NCBI RefSeq assembly: GCF_014208105.1
Contig: NZ_JACHMQ010000001.1
Span: 7,130,001 to 7,194,000 of the forward strand
Source of the DNA: Actinomadura coerulea
GTDB lineage: Bacteria; Actinomycetota; Actinomycetes; Streptosporangiales; Streptosporangiaceae
Direction of reading: 5' to 3'
Length of the DNA stretch: 64,000 bases
Shown here: piece by piece, positions 31,570-40,328 of the stretch
Layout: each line of letters starts with the position of its first letter
Numbering within the stretch: position 1 is the first letter of the stretch
Notes under the pieces: model-generated
Told to the model about the DNA's origin: nothing
Seen by the model: only the letters and a program-made list of their open reading frames with translations
Databases searched by the model: none
Translations under genes and position numbers: made by a program

Positions 31570-32892
31570 ATGAACCAGAGATTGCGGCGCCTTCTCGCCG
31601 CAGGCTCCGCCGCCGCATGCGCGATCGCGCCGGTGGCGGGCTGTTCGGACGACGGACCTGACGGCGGCGACGCGAAGACGGCGCGGCCGGGGCGCTTCGC
31701 CTCGTCCCATCCGGGCTCGGTCAACACCTACTGGATCGAGGCTCCGCGGGGACTGGTCGTCATCGACACCCTGCGCACCCCGGCCGACGCGCAGAAGGCG
31801 ATCACGGAGATCAGGAAGGCCGGCAGGCCCGTCGCCGCCATTCTGCTCACCCACTCCCATCCCGACCATGTGGGCGGCGCGCGCGCCCTGCACGAGGCGT
31901 TCCCCGAAGCCCCCGTCCACGCCTCGAAGGCGACCGACAAGACGATGCGGGAGGACAGGCGCGGCTTCTACCCCCTGGCCCGATCGGCGAACAAGAACTT
32001 CCCCGCCGAGGTCACCTACGCCGACCGGACCTTTGAGGACGGCACACCGCTGCGGGTCGGCGGACTCCGCTTCGAGACCGCCGGATTCGGCGCCGGCGAG
32101 TCTGACAACGCGACCGTCTACTTCCGTCCCGACACCGGCGACCTCTTCTCCGGCGACCTGGCCGGCGGCAAGGTCACGCCCGCGCTGATCGAGGGGAACA
32201 GCTGCGGCTGGCTCCAGATCCTCGACCGGCTGGGACGGCGGTTCCCCCGAGCCGGGACGATCTACCCGGGGCACGGCGCGCCGGGCCCGGCACGCGCGCT
32301 GATCGACGAGCAGCGCCGCTACCTCCAGCGGTTCCGCGCCCTCGTCCGCCCGGCCGTCGCGGCGGACTCGCCCGGCGGGCGGACGGTCGACGCGGGCGAG
32401 CAGAAGTCGATCACCGTCGAGATGGACCGCGCCTACCCGGGCCACCCGCCGGTCGCGGACCTTCCGACGATCGTGCAGGAGAACATCAAGGCCGTCGGGC
32501 GTGAACTGTCCGCCGAGGACCCCGCGAAGGCTCCCGCCGCCTGCTCCGCCACGGCGCCGGGAAGCGTGCACGGCCTGCTGGCGCCGGTGGAGGCCTACGT
32601 TGGCGCCGTCAACGGCGGGAACCTTGACGCACTGGCGGGGGCGTTCGCCGAGGACGCCGAGGTCGTCGACGTCGGGCGCCGGATCCAGGGCCGTGCCGCC
32701 ATCCGCGACTGGGCCGCCAAGGAGGTCGTCGGCGGCAGGCTGACGGTGCTCGGGGTCGCCGAGAACCGTCCCGGCCACCAGCGCCTCCTGGTCCGCTTCG
32801 CGCCGGGCGGCACGGGAGGATTCGAGGCAAACTATGCCTTCAGTGTGGAGGGCTCGGCCATCACCAGGGCCGAACTGACCTATGCCGGCTGA
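31570..32892 (+). CDS. Lipoprotein: metallo-beta-lactamase-fold hydrolase fused to a SnoaL-like domain
   Basis: 440 residues. Lipobox VAGC with C25 after a short signal peptide, so anchored outside the membrane. MBL domain about 35-250 with the metal motif H95-x-H97-x-D99-H100 (HSHPDHVGG) and a later GHGAPG. The last 110 residues (about 330-440: VEAYVGAVNGGNLDALAGAFAEDAEVVDVG) are a SnoaL/NTF2-like domain. Such a fusion on a lipoprotein is unusual. The 3' end overlaps the MFS gene by 11 bases. The run suggests conversion of a small ester/lactone and export, but the substrate is unknown. Confidence 0.85.
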   Translation: MNQRLRRLLAAGSAAACAIAPVAGCSDDGPDGGDAKTARPGRFASSHPGSVNTYWIEAPRGLVVIDTLRTPADAQKAITEIRKAGRPVAAILLTHSHPDHVGGARALHEAFPEAPVHASKATDKTMREDRRGFYPLARSANKNFPAEVTYADRTFEDGTPLRVGGLRFETAGFGAGESDNATVYFRPDTGDLFSGDLAGGKVTPALIEGNSCGWLQILDRLGRRFPRAGTIYPGHGAPGPARALIDEQRRYLQRFRALVRPAVAADSPGGRTVDAGEQKSITVEMDRAYPGHPPVADLPTIVQENIKAVGRELSAEDPAKAPAACSATAPGSVHGLLAPVEAYVGAVNGGNLDALAGAFAEDAEVVDVGRRIQGRAAIRDWAAKEVVGGRLTVLGVAENRPGHQRLLVRFAPGGTGGFEANYAFSVEGSAITRAELTYAG

Positions 32893-34462
32893 GGCCGCGG
32901 CGGCGGCGGGGCCTCGCGACCTCGCCCCGAAGCGCACCGCCCTCATGGCCTGCATCCTGTCGTCCTCTCTGGTGGGGATGGACGGCATGATGACGCCGGT
33001 TGCCCTGCCCGACCTCGCCGACGACCTGAACGCCGGGCTCGCGGTACAGCAGTGGGTGGTCGCCGCCTTCCTCCTCGCCCTCGGCAGCCTGCTCCTGGTC
33101 GGCGGCGCGCTCGGCGACGTCGTCGACCGGTGGCGGATCTTCGCCGCGGGCGCCGCGGGCTTCGGCGCGTCCGCCCTGGTGGTAGCGGTGGCCCCGACCG
33201 CTTCGCTGCTGGTCGCCGGGCGGCTCGCGCAGGGCGCCACCGCCGCCCTGCTGGTCCCCGGCGCGCTGGCGGTGATCACCACGACCTTCGAGGGGGACGA
33301 GCGGTCCCGGGCGATCGGCTCCTGGACCGCGTGGAGCGGCCTCTCGGTGATCGGGGGCCCGCTCGCCGGAGGGGTGCTCGTGGATGTGGTGTCGTGGCGG
33401 GCCGTCTACGGGGTGCTGGTGCCCATGGCCGCCCTCACCCTGTTCTTCATCCTCCGCGCGACACCGCGCGGAGCCCGGGAGGCCCAGGCGGGAAGCGTCG
33501 ACTGGGGAGGCGCCCTCCTCACCGTCCCGGCGGTGGGCGGCCCGGTGTTCGCCCTGATCGAGGGACCCGGGAGCGGGTGGGGCTCCAGGCTGGTCGTCGG
33601 CGCACTGGTGGCCGGCGCCGCGGCGATCGCCGGTCTCGCGTGGTGGGAACCGCGGGCGTGCGACCCCCTGCTGCCCGTGCGCCTGCTGCAGGTCCCGGCG
33701 TTCATGACCCTCAACGCCGTCACGCTGGTCCTCTACGGCGCCCTGATCTCCTCCGGGTTCTACACCGTGCTGTTCCTCCAGCAGACGGCCGGCTATCCGC
33801 CGGCGGCCGCGGGGCTGGCGGCGGCCGTTCCGGTGGTGGTCCTGCTCGTGCTCTCCCGCCGCTTCGGCGCCTTGGCGGACCGCCACGGGCCCCGGCGGTT
33901 CATCGTCGGGGGCGCGCTCGTCGTCGCCGCCGGGATCCTGCTGATGCTGCGGACGGACGCCCACGCCGACTTCCTCTCCGTCGTCCTCCCGTCGGTCCTG
34001 GTCCACGGCGTGGGACTGGCGATGCTGGTCGCGCCGCTGACCTCGACCGTCCTCAGCGCCGCGCCGGACGGACTCACGGGCGCCGCCTCGGGGATGAACA
34101 ACGCCGTGGCGAGGATCGGGAGCCTCCTCGGTACGGTCGCCGTGGGGCTCGTGGTCTCCGCGACCTTCCCGGCGGCGCTGGACGACCACGGCCTGCCGCC
34201 CGCCGTCGTCCGGCAGGCCGAGGACCGGCCCCTGGCCAGCACTCCTTCCGCGGACGTCCCCGTCTCGGAGCGAGCCCGCGTACGGGAGGTGCTCTCGGCG
34301 GCCTCCGTGGACGCCTTCCACGTCGCGGTCGGCGCCATGGGGGGACTGGCTCTCCTCGCCGCCATGATCGGCGCGGTCGGCGCGCGGCGGCCGCGGGGCC
34401 GGTTCGCGGCCGCCAGGGTCCCGGGCGGAGCGCTCCACGGCGCCCACCACGACCTGGACTGA
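32882..34462 (+). CDS. MFS transporter, DHA2 (EmrB/QacA, 14-helix) type
   Basis: 526 residues, starting 11 bases inside the MBL gene. About 14 membrane helices. Family motifs: ALPDLADDL near helix 1, GGALGDVVDRWRIF (motif A), VPGALAVITTTF, and the antiporter motif C-like WSGLSVIGGPLAGGVLVD. Drug:proton antiporters of this group export lipophilic compounds or metabolites. Last gene of the LysR-divergent run; a bidirectional terminator follows. Confidence 0.92.
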   Translation: MPAEAAAAAGPRDLAPKRTALMACILSSSLVGMDGMMTPVALPDLADDLNAGLAVQQWVVAAFLLALGSLLLVGGALGDVVDRWRIFAAGAAGFGASALVVAVAPTASLLVAGRLAQGATAALLVPGALAVITTTFEGDERSRAIGSWTAWSGLSVIGGPLAGGVLVDVVSWRAVYGVLVPMAALTLFFILRATPRGAREAQAGSVDWGGALLTVPAVGGPVFALIEGPGSGWGSRLVVGALVAGAAAIAGLAWWEPRACDPLLPVRLLQVPAFMTLNAVTLVLYGALISSGFYTVLFLQQTAGYPPAAAGLAAAVPVVVLLVLSRRFGALADRHGPRRFIVGGALVVAAGILLMLRTDAHADFLSVVLPSVLVHGVGLAMLVAPLTSTVLSAAPDGLTGAASGMNNAVARIGSLLGTVAVGLVVSATFPAALDDHGLPPAVVRQAEDRPLASTPSADVPVSERARVREVLSAASVDAFHVAVGAMGGLALLAAMIGAVGARRPRGRFAAARVPGGALHGAHHDLD

Positions 34463-34469
34463 CGTTCCG

Positions 34470-34510
34470 CCCGGGAACCCGCCGCACTGGCGGCGCGGCA
34501 GGTTCCCGGG
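34470..34510. terminator. Bidirectional terminator between convergent MFS and DUF418 genes
   Basis: CCCGGGAACC (34470-34479) and GGTTCCCGGG (34501-34510) are perfect 10-base arms, and the loop itself holds a CGCCGC/GCGGCG hairpin. No strong T-run on either side. Confidence 0.7.
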
Positions 34511-34532
34511 CCGGGTGCGCCGTGCGTGACGG

Positions 34533-35735
34533 CTACCTGGTGCGAGGGCCGTAGGTGAGGCGGCGCAGGACGCGCTCGGCGGGGCCAGGCTGGTCGCTCC
34601 CGTCGAGCAGACGGGCGAGCAGGACACTGCCGAACCAGACCACGACCGAGATGACCAGGCCCACCGCCGTGGGGCTGCCGGAACGGTGGGCGAGGTCCAG
34701 GGTGTAGGGCGCCAGCAGGACGATCCAGGCCACCGACTGGAAGAGGTATCCGGACAGGGACCGCCGTCCCAGCGCGGAGAGGGCTCCGACGACCGCGCCT
34801 GGACGGGTGACCCGCATCGCGACGAGCCCGAGGACGGCCACGTAACCGGGACCGGCGAACATGCCGCTGCCGCCGTGCAGCAGCAGCGCCGTGCCGGCCG
34901 TCGACTCGTTCACGCTCAGCCATCCGGCGCTGATCAGGGCGGCCGGGAGTCCTCCGGCGGCGGCGACGCCGAGCCCGGCGACGGCGGTCCGGACGAGGAG
35001 GACCCGGTGGCGGGCGGGCTCCTCGAGGATGCGGCGGCGGGCCGCCCACATGCCCAGCCAGGCGATGATGACGAGAGGGAGCGTGGTCAGCGTGTGCGCG
35101 GGCCATTCGCGCACGCGGTCCAGCGCCGAGTCGAGGTAGCCGGAGGCCGCGAGCGAGTCGACGTGGCCCACCGGAAGCGGGACTGGACCGCCCGGACCGG
35201 ACACGATCCCGTTCACCACGATCGCCCCGACGACCAGGAGTTCGACCGCGGACAGCGCCCAGATCACCAGCACGATCCGATGGAACCGGTCGCCACGGCG
35301 CAGCAGCACCAGGGTCATCACGACGCCGACGATCCCGTAGGCGCCCAGGAAGTCGCCGTAGTACAGCAGGGCGGCGTGCGCGGCGCCGAAGACCACGAGC
35401 CAGAGGTTGCGGCGCATCAGCACCGAGCGGACCTGCCGCGGTGTGGCGCCCGAGGCGTCCTGGCGGCGGGCGAGCTGGACGATGCCGTAGCCGAACATCA
35501 GGGCGAACACCGGATACCCGCGCGCGTGGGCGAGATCGAAGAGCAGGAAGTTGAGGCCCCGGTCGGCGCCTTCGGGCGCGGTGTCGAGGCCGGGTTCGCC
35601 GGCGAAGACGACTCCGGCGGCGTTGGCCACGGCGATGATCAGCAGCATCGCTCCCCGGGCCAGGTCCGGTGCGAGGGCGCGCTCGGCGCGCCGGACCGGC
35701 CCTCCCGTCGACCGCGGTGCGGTGTCAATGCTCAC
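34533..35735 (-). CDS. DUF418/YeiB-type multi-pass membrane protein
   Basis: 400 residues, about nine to ten membrane helices. It starts with LAPDLARGAMLLIIAVANA (the RxxxLDxxRG-like region) and ends with the DUF418 core (ALSALGRRSLSGYLFQSVAW). The YeiB/DUF418 family is related to membrane acyltransferase-like proteins; function not established. Divergent from the TetR gene, with a probable shared operator between them. Confidence 0.88.
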   Translation of the reverse strand: MSIDTAPRSTGGPVRRAERALAPDLARGAMLLIIAVANAAGVVFAGEPGLDTAPEGADRGLNFLLFDLAHARGYPVFALMFGYGIVQLARRQDASGATPRQVRSVLMRRNLWLVVFGAAHAALLYYGDFLGAYGIVGVVMTLVLLRRGDRFHRIVLVIWALSAVELLVVGAIVVNGIVSGPGGPVPLPVGHVDSLAASGYLDSALDRVREWPAHTLTTLPLVIIAWLGMWAARRRILEEPARHRVLLVRTAVAGLGVAAAGGLPAALISAGWLSVNESTAGTALLLHGGSGMFAGPGYVAVLGLVAMRVTRPGAVVGALSALGRRSLSGYLFQSVAWIVLLAPYTLDLAHRSGSPTAVGLVISVVVWFGSVLLARLLDGSDQPGPAERVLRRLTYGPRTR

Positions 35736-35759
35736 GTTTGTGCCCCTTCACGCTCCGTA

Positions 35760-35794
35760 TTAGTTTCAGTGACAAAGTATCAGAGATAAACTAA
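35760..35794. promoter_or_regulatory. Candidate TetR operator between DUF418 and tetR
   Basis: TTAGTTT (35760-35766) and AAACTAA (35788-35794) form an inverted repeat around a 21-base AT-rich core, in a region otherwise above 70% GC. TAAACT at 35787-35792 could be the tetR -10. The site lies 24 bases upstream of the DUF418 start. Confidence 0.6.
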
Positions 35795-35845
35795 ATGCGC
35801 CCTGGCATGATGGGGGCCCATGTTCCGCGGGCGGACGAGGGAGCC

Positions 35846-36607
35846 ATGACCAGCGAAGACTCCGTTCCGGCGCCGCTGCGCCGACTGTGGAGGATGTCGC
35901 AGCCCTCGCGCCTGGGGCGGCCCCCGGCCCTCGACGTCGACGCCGTCGTCACCGCGGCGGTGGAGATCGCCGACCGCGACGGCCTCGCCGGGGTGACCCT
36001 TCCCAAGGTCGCCGAAAGCCTCGGGTTCACGGGGATGTCGCTCTACCGGCATGTCGGGTCCAAGGACGAACTGCTCACACTCATGACCGACGCCGCCCTC
36101 GGCGCGCCCCCGGAACCAGACTCCGGCGACTGGCGCGGAGGGCTGCGCGCGTGGGCGTTCGAGCAGCGGGCGGTGTTCCAGCGCCGGCCGTGGCTGACGC
36201 GCGTCCCCGTCTCCGGCCCGCCCTCCGGGCCGAACCAGATCGCCTGGATGGAGGTCGCGCTGGCGGCCATGTCCGGCACGGGCCTGGACTGGGTCGACAA
36301 GGTCAGCGTCCTGTCGCTGATCGGCGGCTACGTCGTCCAGTCGGTGCGCCAGCACAGCGACCTCGCCGAGGGCAGGGGCGAGGGCCGGGAGCAGGCCGAC
36401 GCCGAGCGGGACTACGCTCGCGCGCTGGCCCGGCTCGTCGACCCCGGGCGCTTCCCCCAGACGGCCCGCCTTCTCGCCTCGGCGCTGTTCGAGGCGCCGT
36501 CCGCGCCCCCCGAGGCCGGAGCGGCCGTGGCCGACGCGGACTTCTCCCTGGGCCTGGATCTCATCCTCGACGGCATCGCCGCCCGCATCGGACGCGCCGC
36601 TCCCTGA
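35846..36607 (+). CDS. TetR-family regulator with TetR_C-type ligand domain
   Basis: 253 residues from ATG 35846 (GAGGGA upstream); ATG 35795 is in frame but directly abuts the operator. HTH about 25-75 (TLPKVAESLGFTGMSLYRHVGSKDEL). The C-terminal domain with WRGGLRAWAFEQRAVFQRRPW and TLYRHV-like features fits TetR_C-type drug-sensing members. Likely represses DUF418 and itself. Confidence 0.9.
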   Translation: MTSEDSVPAPLRRLWRMSQPSRLGRPPALDVDAVVTAAVEIADRDGLAGVTLPKVAESLGFTGMSLYRHVGSKDELLTLMTDAALGAPPEPDSGDWRGGLRAWAFEQRAVFQRRPWLTRVPVSGPPSGPNQIAWMEVALAAMSGTGLDWVDKVSVLSLIGGYVVQSVRQHSDLAEGRGEGREQADAERDYARALARLVDPGRFPQTARLLASALFEAPSAPPEAGAAVADADFSLGLDLILDGIAARIGRAAP

Positions 36608-36609
36608 CC

Positions 36610-36985
36610 CCACCGCCGCGGTGGCCGACCCGGTCGGCCGGTTCGGGGATCGTGGCCGCGATGCCCCGCCGCCGCAGGTGAGCCCGGATTGCCCTGGAGC
36701 AGTACGCCTTGGCCCCGCGCACCCGTTCGGGTCGAGCGCGCGGGTTCCCGCCGCCGGCGCGGGCGACCCGGATCCCGGCCATGACCGCCTCGAACAGGGG
36801 AGCGCCCCCCGCTGCCCGGCGGTGACCACCAGCGACAACGGCTTTGGCCCTGCTCGCAGGCAAGGAGTGGCTTGGTCGACAGCCCGCCCCGCGAACGTCC
36901 CTAGGCGTGATCGTCGGGCTCGGGCGTCCTTCCACCGGGCGGGTCGGCCCGGTGTTGTTCTTCTTGGTCGATGACCGCTCTACCG
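36610..36985 (-). pseudogene. IS5-family (IS112/IS1647-like) transposase remnant
   Basis: Reading the minus strand and switching frames gives consecutive blocks of a familiar transposase: TPEPDDHA then a stop, GRSRGGLSTK (about 36900), KPLSLVVTAGQRG, APLFEAVMAGIRVARAGGGNPRARPERVRG, then SSRAIRAHL-type and RRRGIAATIPEPADRVGHR. Each block is conserved in IS5-type elements. At least two frameshifts and one stop separate them, and the C-terminal third (DDE end) and both terminal inverted repeats are gone or unrecognisable. Dead element, on the strand opposite to the tetR gene it abuts. Confidence 0.82.
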
Positions 36986-37044
36986 GAGACCTCACTGCGT
37001 CCGGCGCATGACACGCCGCCGCTCATCTCACTTCGGAACACGCC

Positions 37045-37305
37045 TTAGCGGGGCGTCTCGCGTCTGGCGGCGCGCTCGGCCTCCTGCCGGGCGCGCCCGG
37101 CCTGGAGCCGGGGGACGTACCACGTGGCGAAGAGCCCGATGCCGATGCCGGCGCAGCACACCCACAGCCACCAGCGGTCCTGCGGTGGCAGCCCGACGAT
37201 CAGCAGCACGACGAGCGCCACCGCCCAGGCGGCCGTCCCGGCGGCCGCGACGCGTACGTCGTTGGTCTGCATCGCGGGCGGATCCGGGCGGCGCGGAGGG
37301 CTCAT
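37045..37305 (-). CDS. DUF2530 family small membrane protein
   Basis: 86 residues, two membrane helices (about 22-40 and 47-66) and a basic, charged tail (RARQEAERAARRE). The layout and the PPQDRWWLWVCCAG motif fit DUF2530. Function unknown. It follows the TetR gene on the same strand (nine-base gap). Confidence 0.78.
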   Translation of the reverse strand: MSPPRRPDPPAMQTNDVRVAAAGTAAWAVALVVLLIVGLPPQDRWWLWVCCAGIGIGLFATWYVPRLQAGRARQEAERAARRETPR

Positions 37306-37314
37306 GCGATCAGG

Positions 37315-37881
37315 CTACGCGGCGCGGCCCGGCAGTCCGCCGGTGACCATCGTGATGAGCAGCTCATAACTGGCCTCCAGATCCGCGGGCAGGCCGAAGC
37401 CGCCCGCCGCCTCCAGGACGGCGAACCCGTGGACGGCCGAGCGCAGGCAGCGCGCCGCGTGGACGAGCTCCGGCCCCTCCAGGGCGTAGCCGCGCAGCGT
37501 CCCGTACAGGATGTTCAGCAGCCGCTCCGCCGCCTCGTGCGCGGGCCCGCCCTCCGGGACCGCCGTCTGCTCCATCGCCCCGTAGCGTCCCGGATGCTCC
37601 ACCACGTACGCCCGGTAGGCGTACATCACCGCCCGGATGGCGTCGTCGCCGGACCGTCCGAGCGCGGCCTCCCCGAGCCGCGCGGCGAGCTCCTCCAGGA
37701 CGCGCGCCGTCACCAGGTGTCGCAACTCGGCGAGATTGCGGACATGCTTATACAGGGAGGGTGTCGCGACCCCGGCCCTTCCCGCCACCGCCGCCAGCGT
37801 GAGGGCGCCGGGGCCCTCGGCGTCCACGACGGCGACGGCGGCGTCCACGACCGCGTCGGGCGACAGTCCCGCACGGGGCAT
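37315..37881 (-). CDS. TetR-family regulator (WHG-domain type)
   Basis: 188 residues. HTH about 8-55 with LTLAAVAGRAGVATPSLYKHVRNLAELRHLV; the C-terminal domain with GRYGAMEQTAVP and LVHAARCLRSAVHGFAVLEAAGGFGLP is the WHG-type ligand domain. An almost perfect 18-bp palindrome sits 20 bases upstream, between this gene and the divergent marR, so it probably controls itself and marR. Confidence 0.9.
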   Translation of the reverse strand: MPRAGLSPDAVVDAAVAVVDAEGPGALTLAAVAGRAGVATPSLYKHVRNLAELRHLVTARVLEELAARLGEAALGRSGDDAIRAVMYAYRAYVVEHPGRYGAMEQTAVPEGGPAHEAAERLLNILYGTLRGYALEGPELVHAARCLRSAVHGFAVLEAAGGFGLPADLEASYELLITMVTGGLPGRAA

Positions 37882-37901
37882 CGGCGACCTCCTCTAATCT
37901 A

Positions 37902-37919
37902 CTTAGCTTCGAGGCTAAG
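37902..37919. promoter_or_regulatory. Candidate TetR operator in the tetR-marR spacer
   Basis: CTTAGC-TTCGAG-GCTAAG: 16 of 18 positions are palindromic. Centred between the divergent tetR (37881) and marR (37981) starts. Confidence 0.7.
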
Positions 37920-37980
37920 AAGAGTAGCGAAGGTGTCAAGTGGGGCGTGGCAGCATGGGCAGCACAGGAGACCGAAGACG

Positions 37981-38451
37981 ATGACAACGCCACCGATCCG
38001 GGGCCGCGCGGCGTCCGCGCCCGGGCTGGCCGAGGAGCTGCGCATCTCGATCGCGCGGCTGTCGCGCCGGCTGCGCACGCTGCGTCCGTCCGCGGCGGGC
38101 GAGGGCGTCCCGAGCCCGCTGTCGCTCACGCAGTTCGCGGCGCTCGCCGCCATCGAGCGGCACGGGTCGATGACGCCGCGCGAGCTGGCCGACCACGAGA
38201 AGGTGCAGCCGCCCTCGATGACCCGCGTCATCGCCTACCTGGAGGAGCGGGGGCTCGTCGCGCGCAGCCCGCACCCGACCGACGGGCGCCAGGTCGTGCT
38301 GAACGCCACCGACGAGGGCGCCGCCCTGCTCGCCGACGAGCGCCGCCGCAAGGAGGCCTGGCTCGCCATGCGCCTCGGCGAGCTGACCGCCGAGGAGCGC
38401 GAGATCCTCCGCCGCGCCGCTCCCGTCATCGACAAGCTCAGCCGCTCCTGA
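37981..38451 (+). CDS. MarR-family transcriptional regulator
   Basis: 156 residues. Winged helix with SLTQFAALAAIERHGSMTPRELADHEKVQPPSMTRVIAYLEERGLVARSPHPTDGRQVVLNAT, the canonical MarR recognition helix and wing. The MFS gene 96 bases downstream has a palindrome over its start codon, a likely MarR site. The pair resembles efflux-pump control modules. Confidence 0.93.
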   Translation: MTTPPIRGRAASAPGLAEELRISIARLSRRLRTLRPSAAGEGVPSPLSLTQFAALAAIERHGSMTPRELADHEKVQPPSMTRVIAYLEERGLVARSPHPTDGRQVVLNATDEGAALLADERRRKEAWLAMRLGELTAEEREILRRAAPVIDKLSRS

Positions 38452-38506
38452 GCCGCCGCCCGGGGCCCGCGGGCGGCGGTGTCCGCTTGATCGGGTTTCC
38501 CCGCAC

Positions 38507-38549
38507 TTGCCGGAATGCGGGCGGGACGATTACCGTTAGCCTTGGTAAT
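38507..38549 (+). promoter_or_regulatory. Promoter with overlapping candidate MarR operator
   Basis: TTGCCG (38507-38512), 18-base spacer, TACCGT (38531-38536). The inverted repeat ATTACC-N9-GGTAAT (38529-38534 and 38544-38549) covers the -10 and the ATG of the MFS gene. No ribosome site, so the transcript is probably leaderless or nearly so. Confidence 0.6.
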
Positions 38550-40212
38550 GACTTCTGCTAACGAACCCCCTGAGGAACCCGACGGGACCGCGGCGCGCGG
38601 GGCCCGCGGGCGGCGGGCCGCACATCCGGCCCGGGCCGCCGCCGTCGCGAGTCCTGCCCGCGCTCGCCGCCGTACCGCCCCGCGTCTCGCCCCGCACGCG
38701 CCCGCCCGCCCCGCCGCGCGCCCGGAGGCCACCCCCGCCGCGCCCGTGAAGGACCAGGCCGGAACGTTCCACGAGACCGTGGCGGACGTCCCGGAACCCG
38801 CGCCCGAGCCCTCCGCCGCCGAAGCCTCCGCGGCCGAGCCTTCCGCGGCCGAATCCTCCGTCCCCGAGGCCGCTGGCCCGGAACCGGCGGACCGGGACGA
38901 GACGCCCGCCGAGGAGCCCGAGGGCCGCGCGGGCATGTTCCGCTCGCTCCGCAACCACAACTTCCGCCTGTACACCGCGGGCCAGGTCGTCTCCAACACC
39001 GGGACGTGGATGCAGCGGATCGCGCAGGACTGGCTCGTCCTCGACCTCGCCCACGGCAGCGGTACCGCGCTCGGCATCACGACCGGCCTGCAGTTCCTGC
39101 CGATGCTGCTGTTCGGCCTGTGGGGCGGCGTCATCGCCGACCGCTACTCCAAGCGCCGCGTACTGATGCTGACGCAGGTGTCGATGGGCGTGCTCGCGCT
39201 GGTCCTCGGCCTTCTCACGATCTCCGGCGCGGCGCAGGTGTGGCACGTGTACGTGCTGGCGTTCGGGCTCGGGGTCGCGACCGTGGTGGACAACCCGACC
39301 CGCCAGTCGTTCGTGGTCGAGATGGTCGGCAAGCGCGACCTGCCCAACGCGATCGCGCTGAACAGCGCCACCTTCAACGGCGCGCGGCTGCTCGGGCCGG
39401 CGGTCGCCGGGGTGCTGATCGCGCTGATCGGCACCGGCCCGGTCTTCCTGGTGAACGCCGCGTCGTTCGGCGCCGTCCTGTTCGGCCTCTACGCCATGCG
39501 GGCGGACGAACTGCGCCCGGACGCCCCCGTCAAGCGCGCCAAGGGCCAGCTCCGCGAGGGGCTCCGCTACGTGCGCGGGCGCCGCGACCTGATGCTCGTG
39601 CTCATCCTCGTCGGATTCCTCGCCACGTTCGGGATGAACTTCGGCACCACGGTCGCGCTGGTGGCGAAGCAGGTCTTCCACACCGACGCCTCCGCGTTCG
39701 GCCTCGCGTCCAGCATGCTGGCGCTGGGCGCGTTCAGCGGCGCCCTGCTGGCCGCCCGCAGGGTCGCCCGGCCCCGGCTGCGGCTGCTGGTGGCGATGGG
39801 CCTGGCGTTCGGGGCGCTGGAGGTCCTCACCGGCCTGATGCCGACGTTCTGGTCGTTCCTGGCGCTGCTGGTGCCGACCGGGATCGCGATGATGACGATC
39901 ATGACGGCGGCGAACGCGTCCGTCCAGCTCGGCGTCGCGCCCGAGATGCGCGGCCGCGTCATGGCCCTCTACATGCTGGTCTTCCTCGGGACGAACCCGC
40001 TGGGCGCGCCCGCGGTCGGCTGGCTCGCCGAGCACTTCGGCGCGCGGGCCTCCCTCGTCCTCGGCGGGCTGGTCTCCGTGGTCGCCGCCCTCGCCGTGGG
40101 CGCCCTGGCCCTGCGCTGGAGGACCGACGAGCAGAGGGAAGCGCCGGACCGGCACGGGGCGGTGCGCCCCGCCCTCGCCCGGTTCCGCCGCGCCCGGGTC
40201 GCCGAGCGGTAA
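38548..40212 (+). CDS. MFS transporter with long Ala/Pro/Glu-rich N-terminal extension
   Basis: 554 residues from ATG 38548. The first 130 residues are disordered and low-complexity: Arg/Ala/Pro-rich, then AEASAAEPSAAESS-type acidic repeats. MFS core about 135-540 with 12 helices, starting RSLRNHNFRLYTAGQVVSNTGTWMQRIAQDWLVLDL, which is characteristic of the EntS-like/MFS_3 group. It follows marR and carries the palindrome described above. Exported compound unknown. Confidence 0.88.
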   Translation: MTSANEPPEEPDGTAARGARGRRAAHPARAAAVASPARARRRTAPRLAPHAPARPAARPEATPAAPVKDQAGTFHETVADVPEPAPEPSAAEASAAEPSAAESSVPEAAGPEPADRDETPAEEPEGRAGMFRSLRNHNFRLYTAGQVVSNTGTWMQRIAQDWLVLDLAHGSGTALGITTGLQFLPMLLFGLWGGVIADRYSKRRVLMLTQVSMGVLALVLGLLTISGAAQVWHVYVLAFGLGVATVVDNPTRQSFVVEMVGKRDLPNAIALNSATFNGARLLGPAVAGVLIALIGTGPVFLVNAASFGAVLFGLYAMRADELRPDAPVKRAKGQLREGLRYVRGRRDLMLVLILVGFLATFGMNFGTTVALVAKQVFHTDASAFGLASSMLALGAFSGALLAARRVARPRLRLLVAMGLAFGALEVLTGLMPTFWSFLALLVPTGIAMMTIMTAANASVQLGVAPEMRGRVMALYMLVFLGTNPLGAPAVGWLAEHFGARASLVLGGLVSVVAALAVGALALRWRTDEQREAPDRHGAVRPALARFRRARVAER

Positions 40213-40328
40213 AGCCCTCGCACGGGCCCCATAAGACCGGCGCGGTACGGCGATTCGGTTGACCCTATTTGCGTGACAAGGAACGCCGCCTGCTGAAAAG
40301 CTGACGGGGTGGCCCTGTGGAAGCGTTC

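Noticed and set aside
36561..36995. 144-codon minus-strand open frame as a real gene
   Set aside because: Only its C-terminal half matches a transposase block; the rest of the element is in other frames, so it is part of a broken IS.
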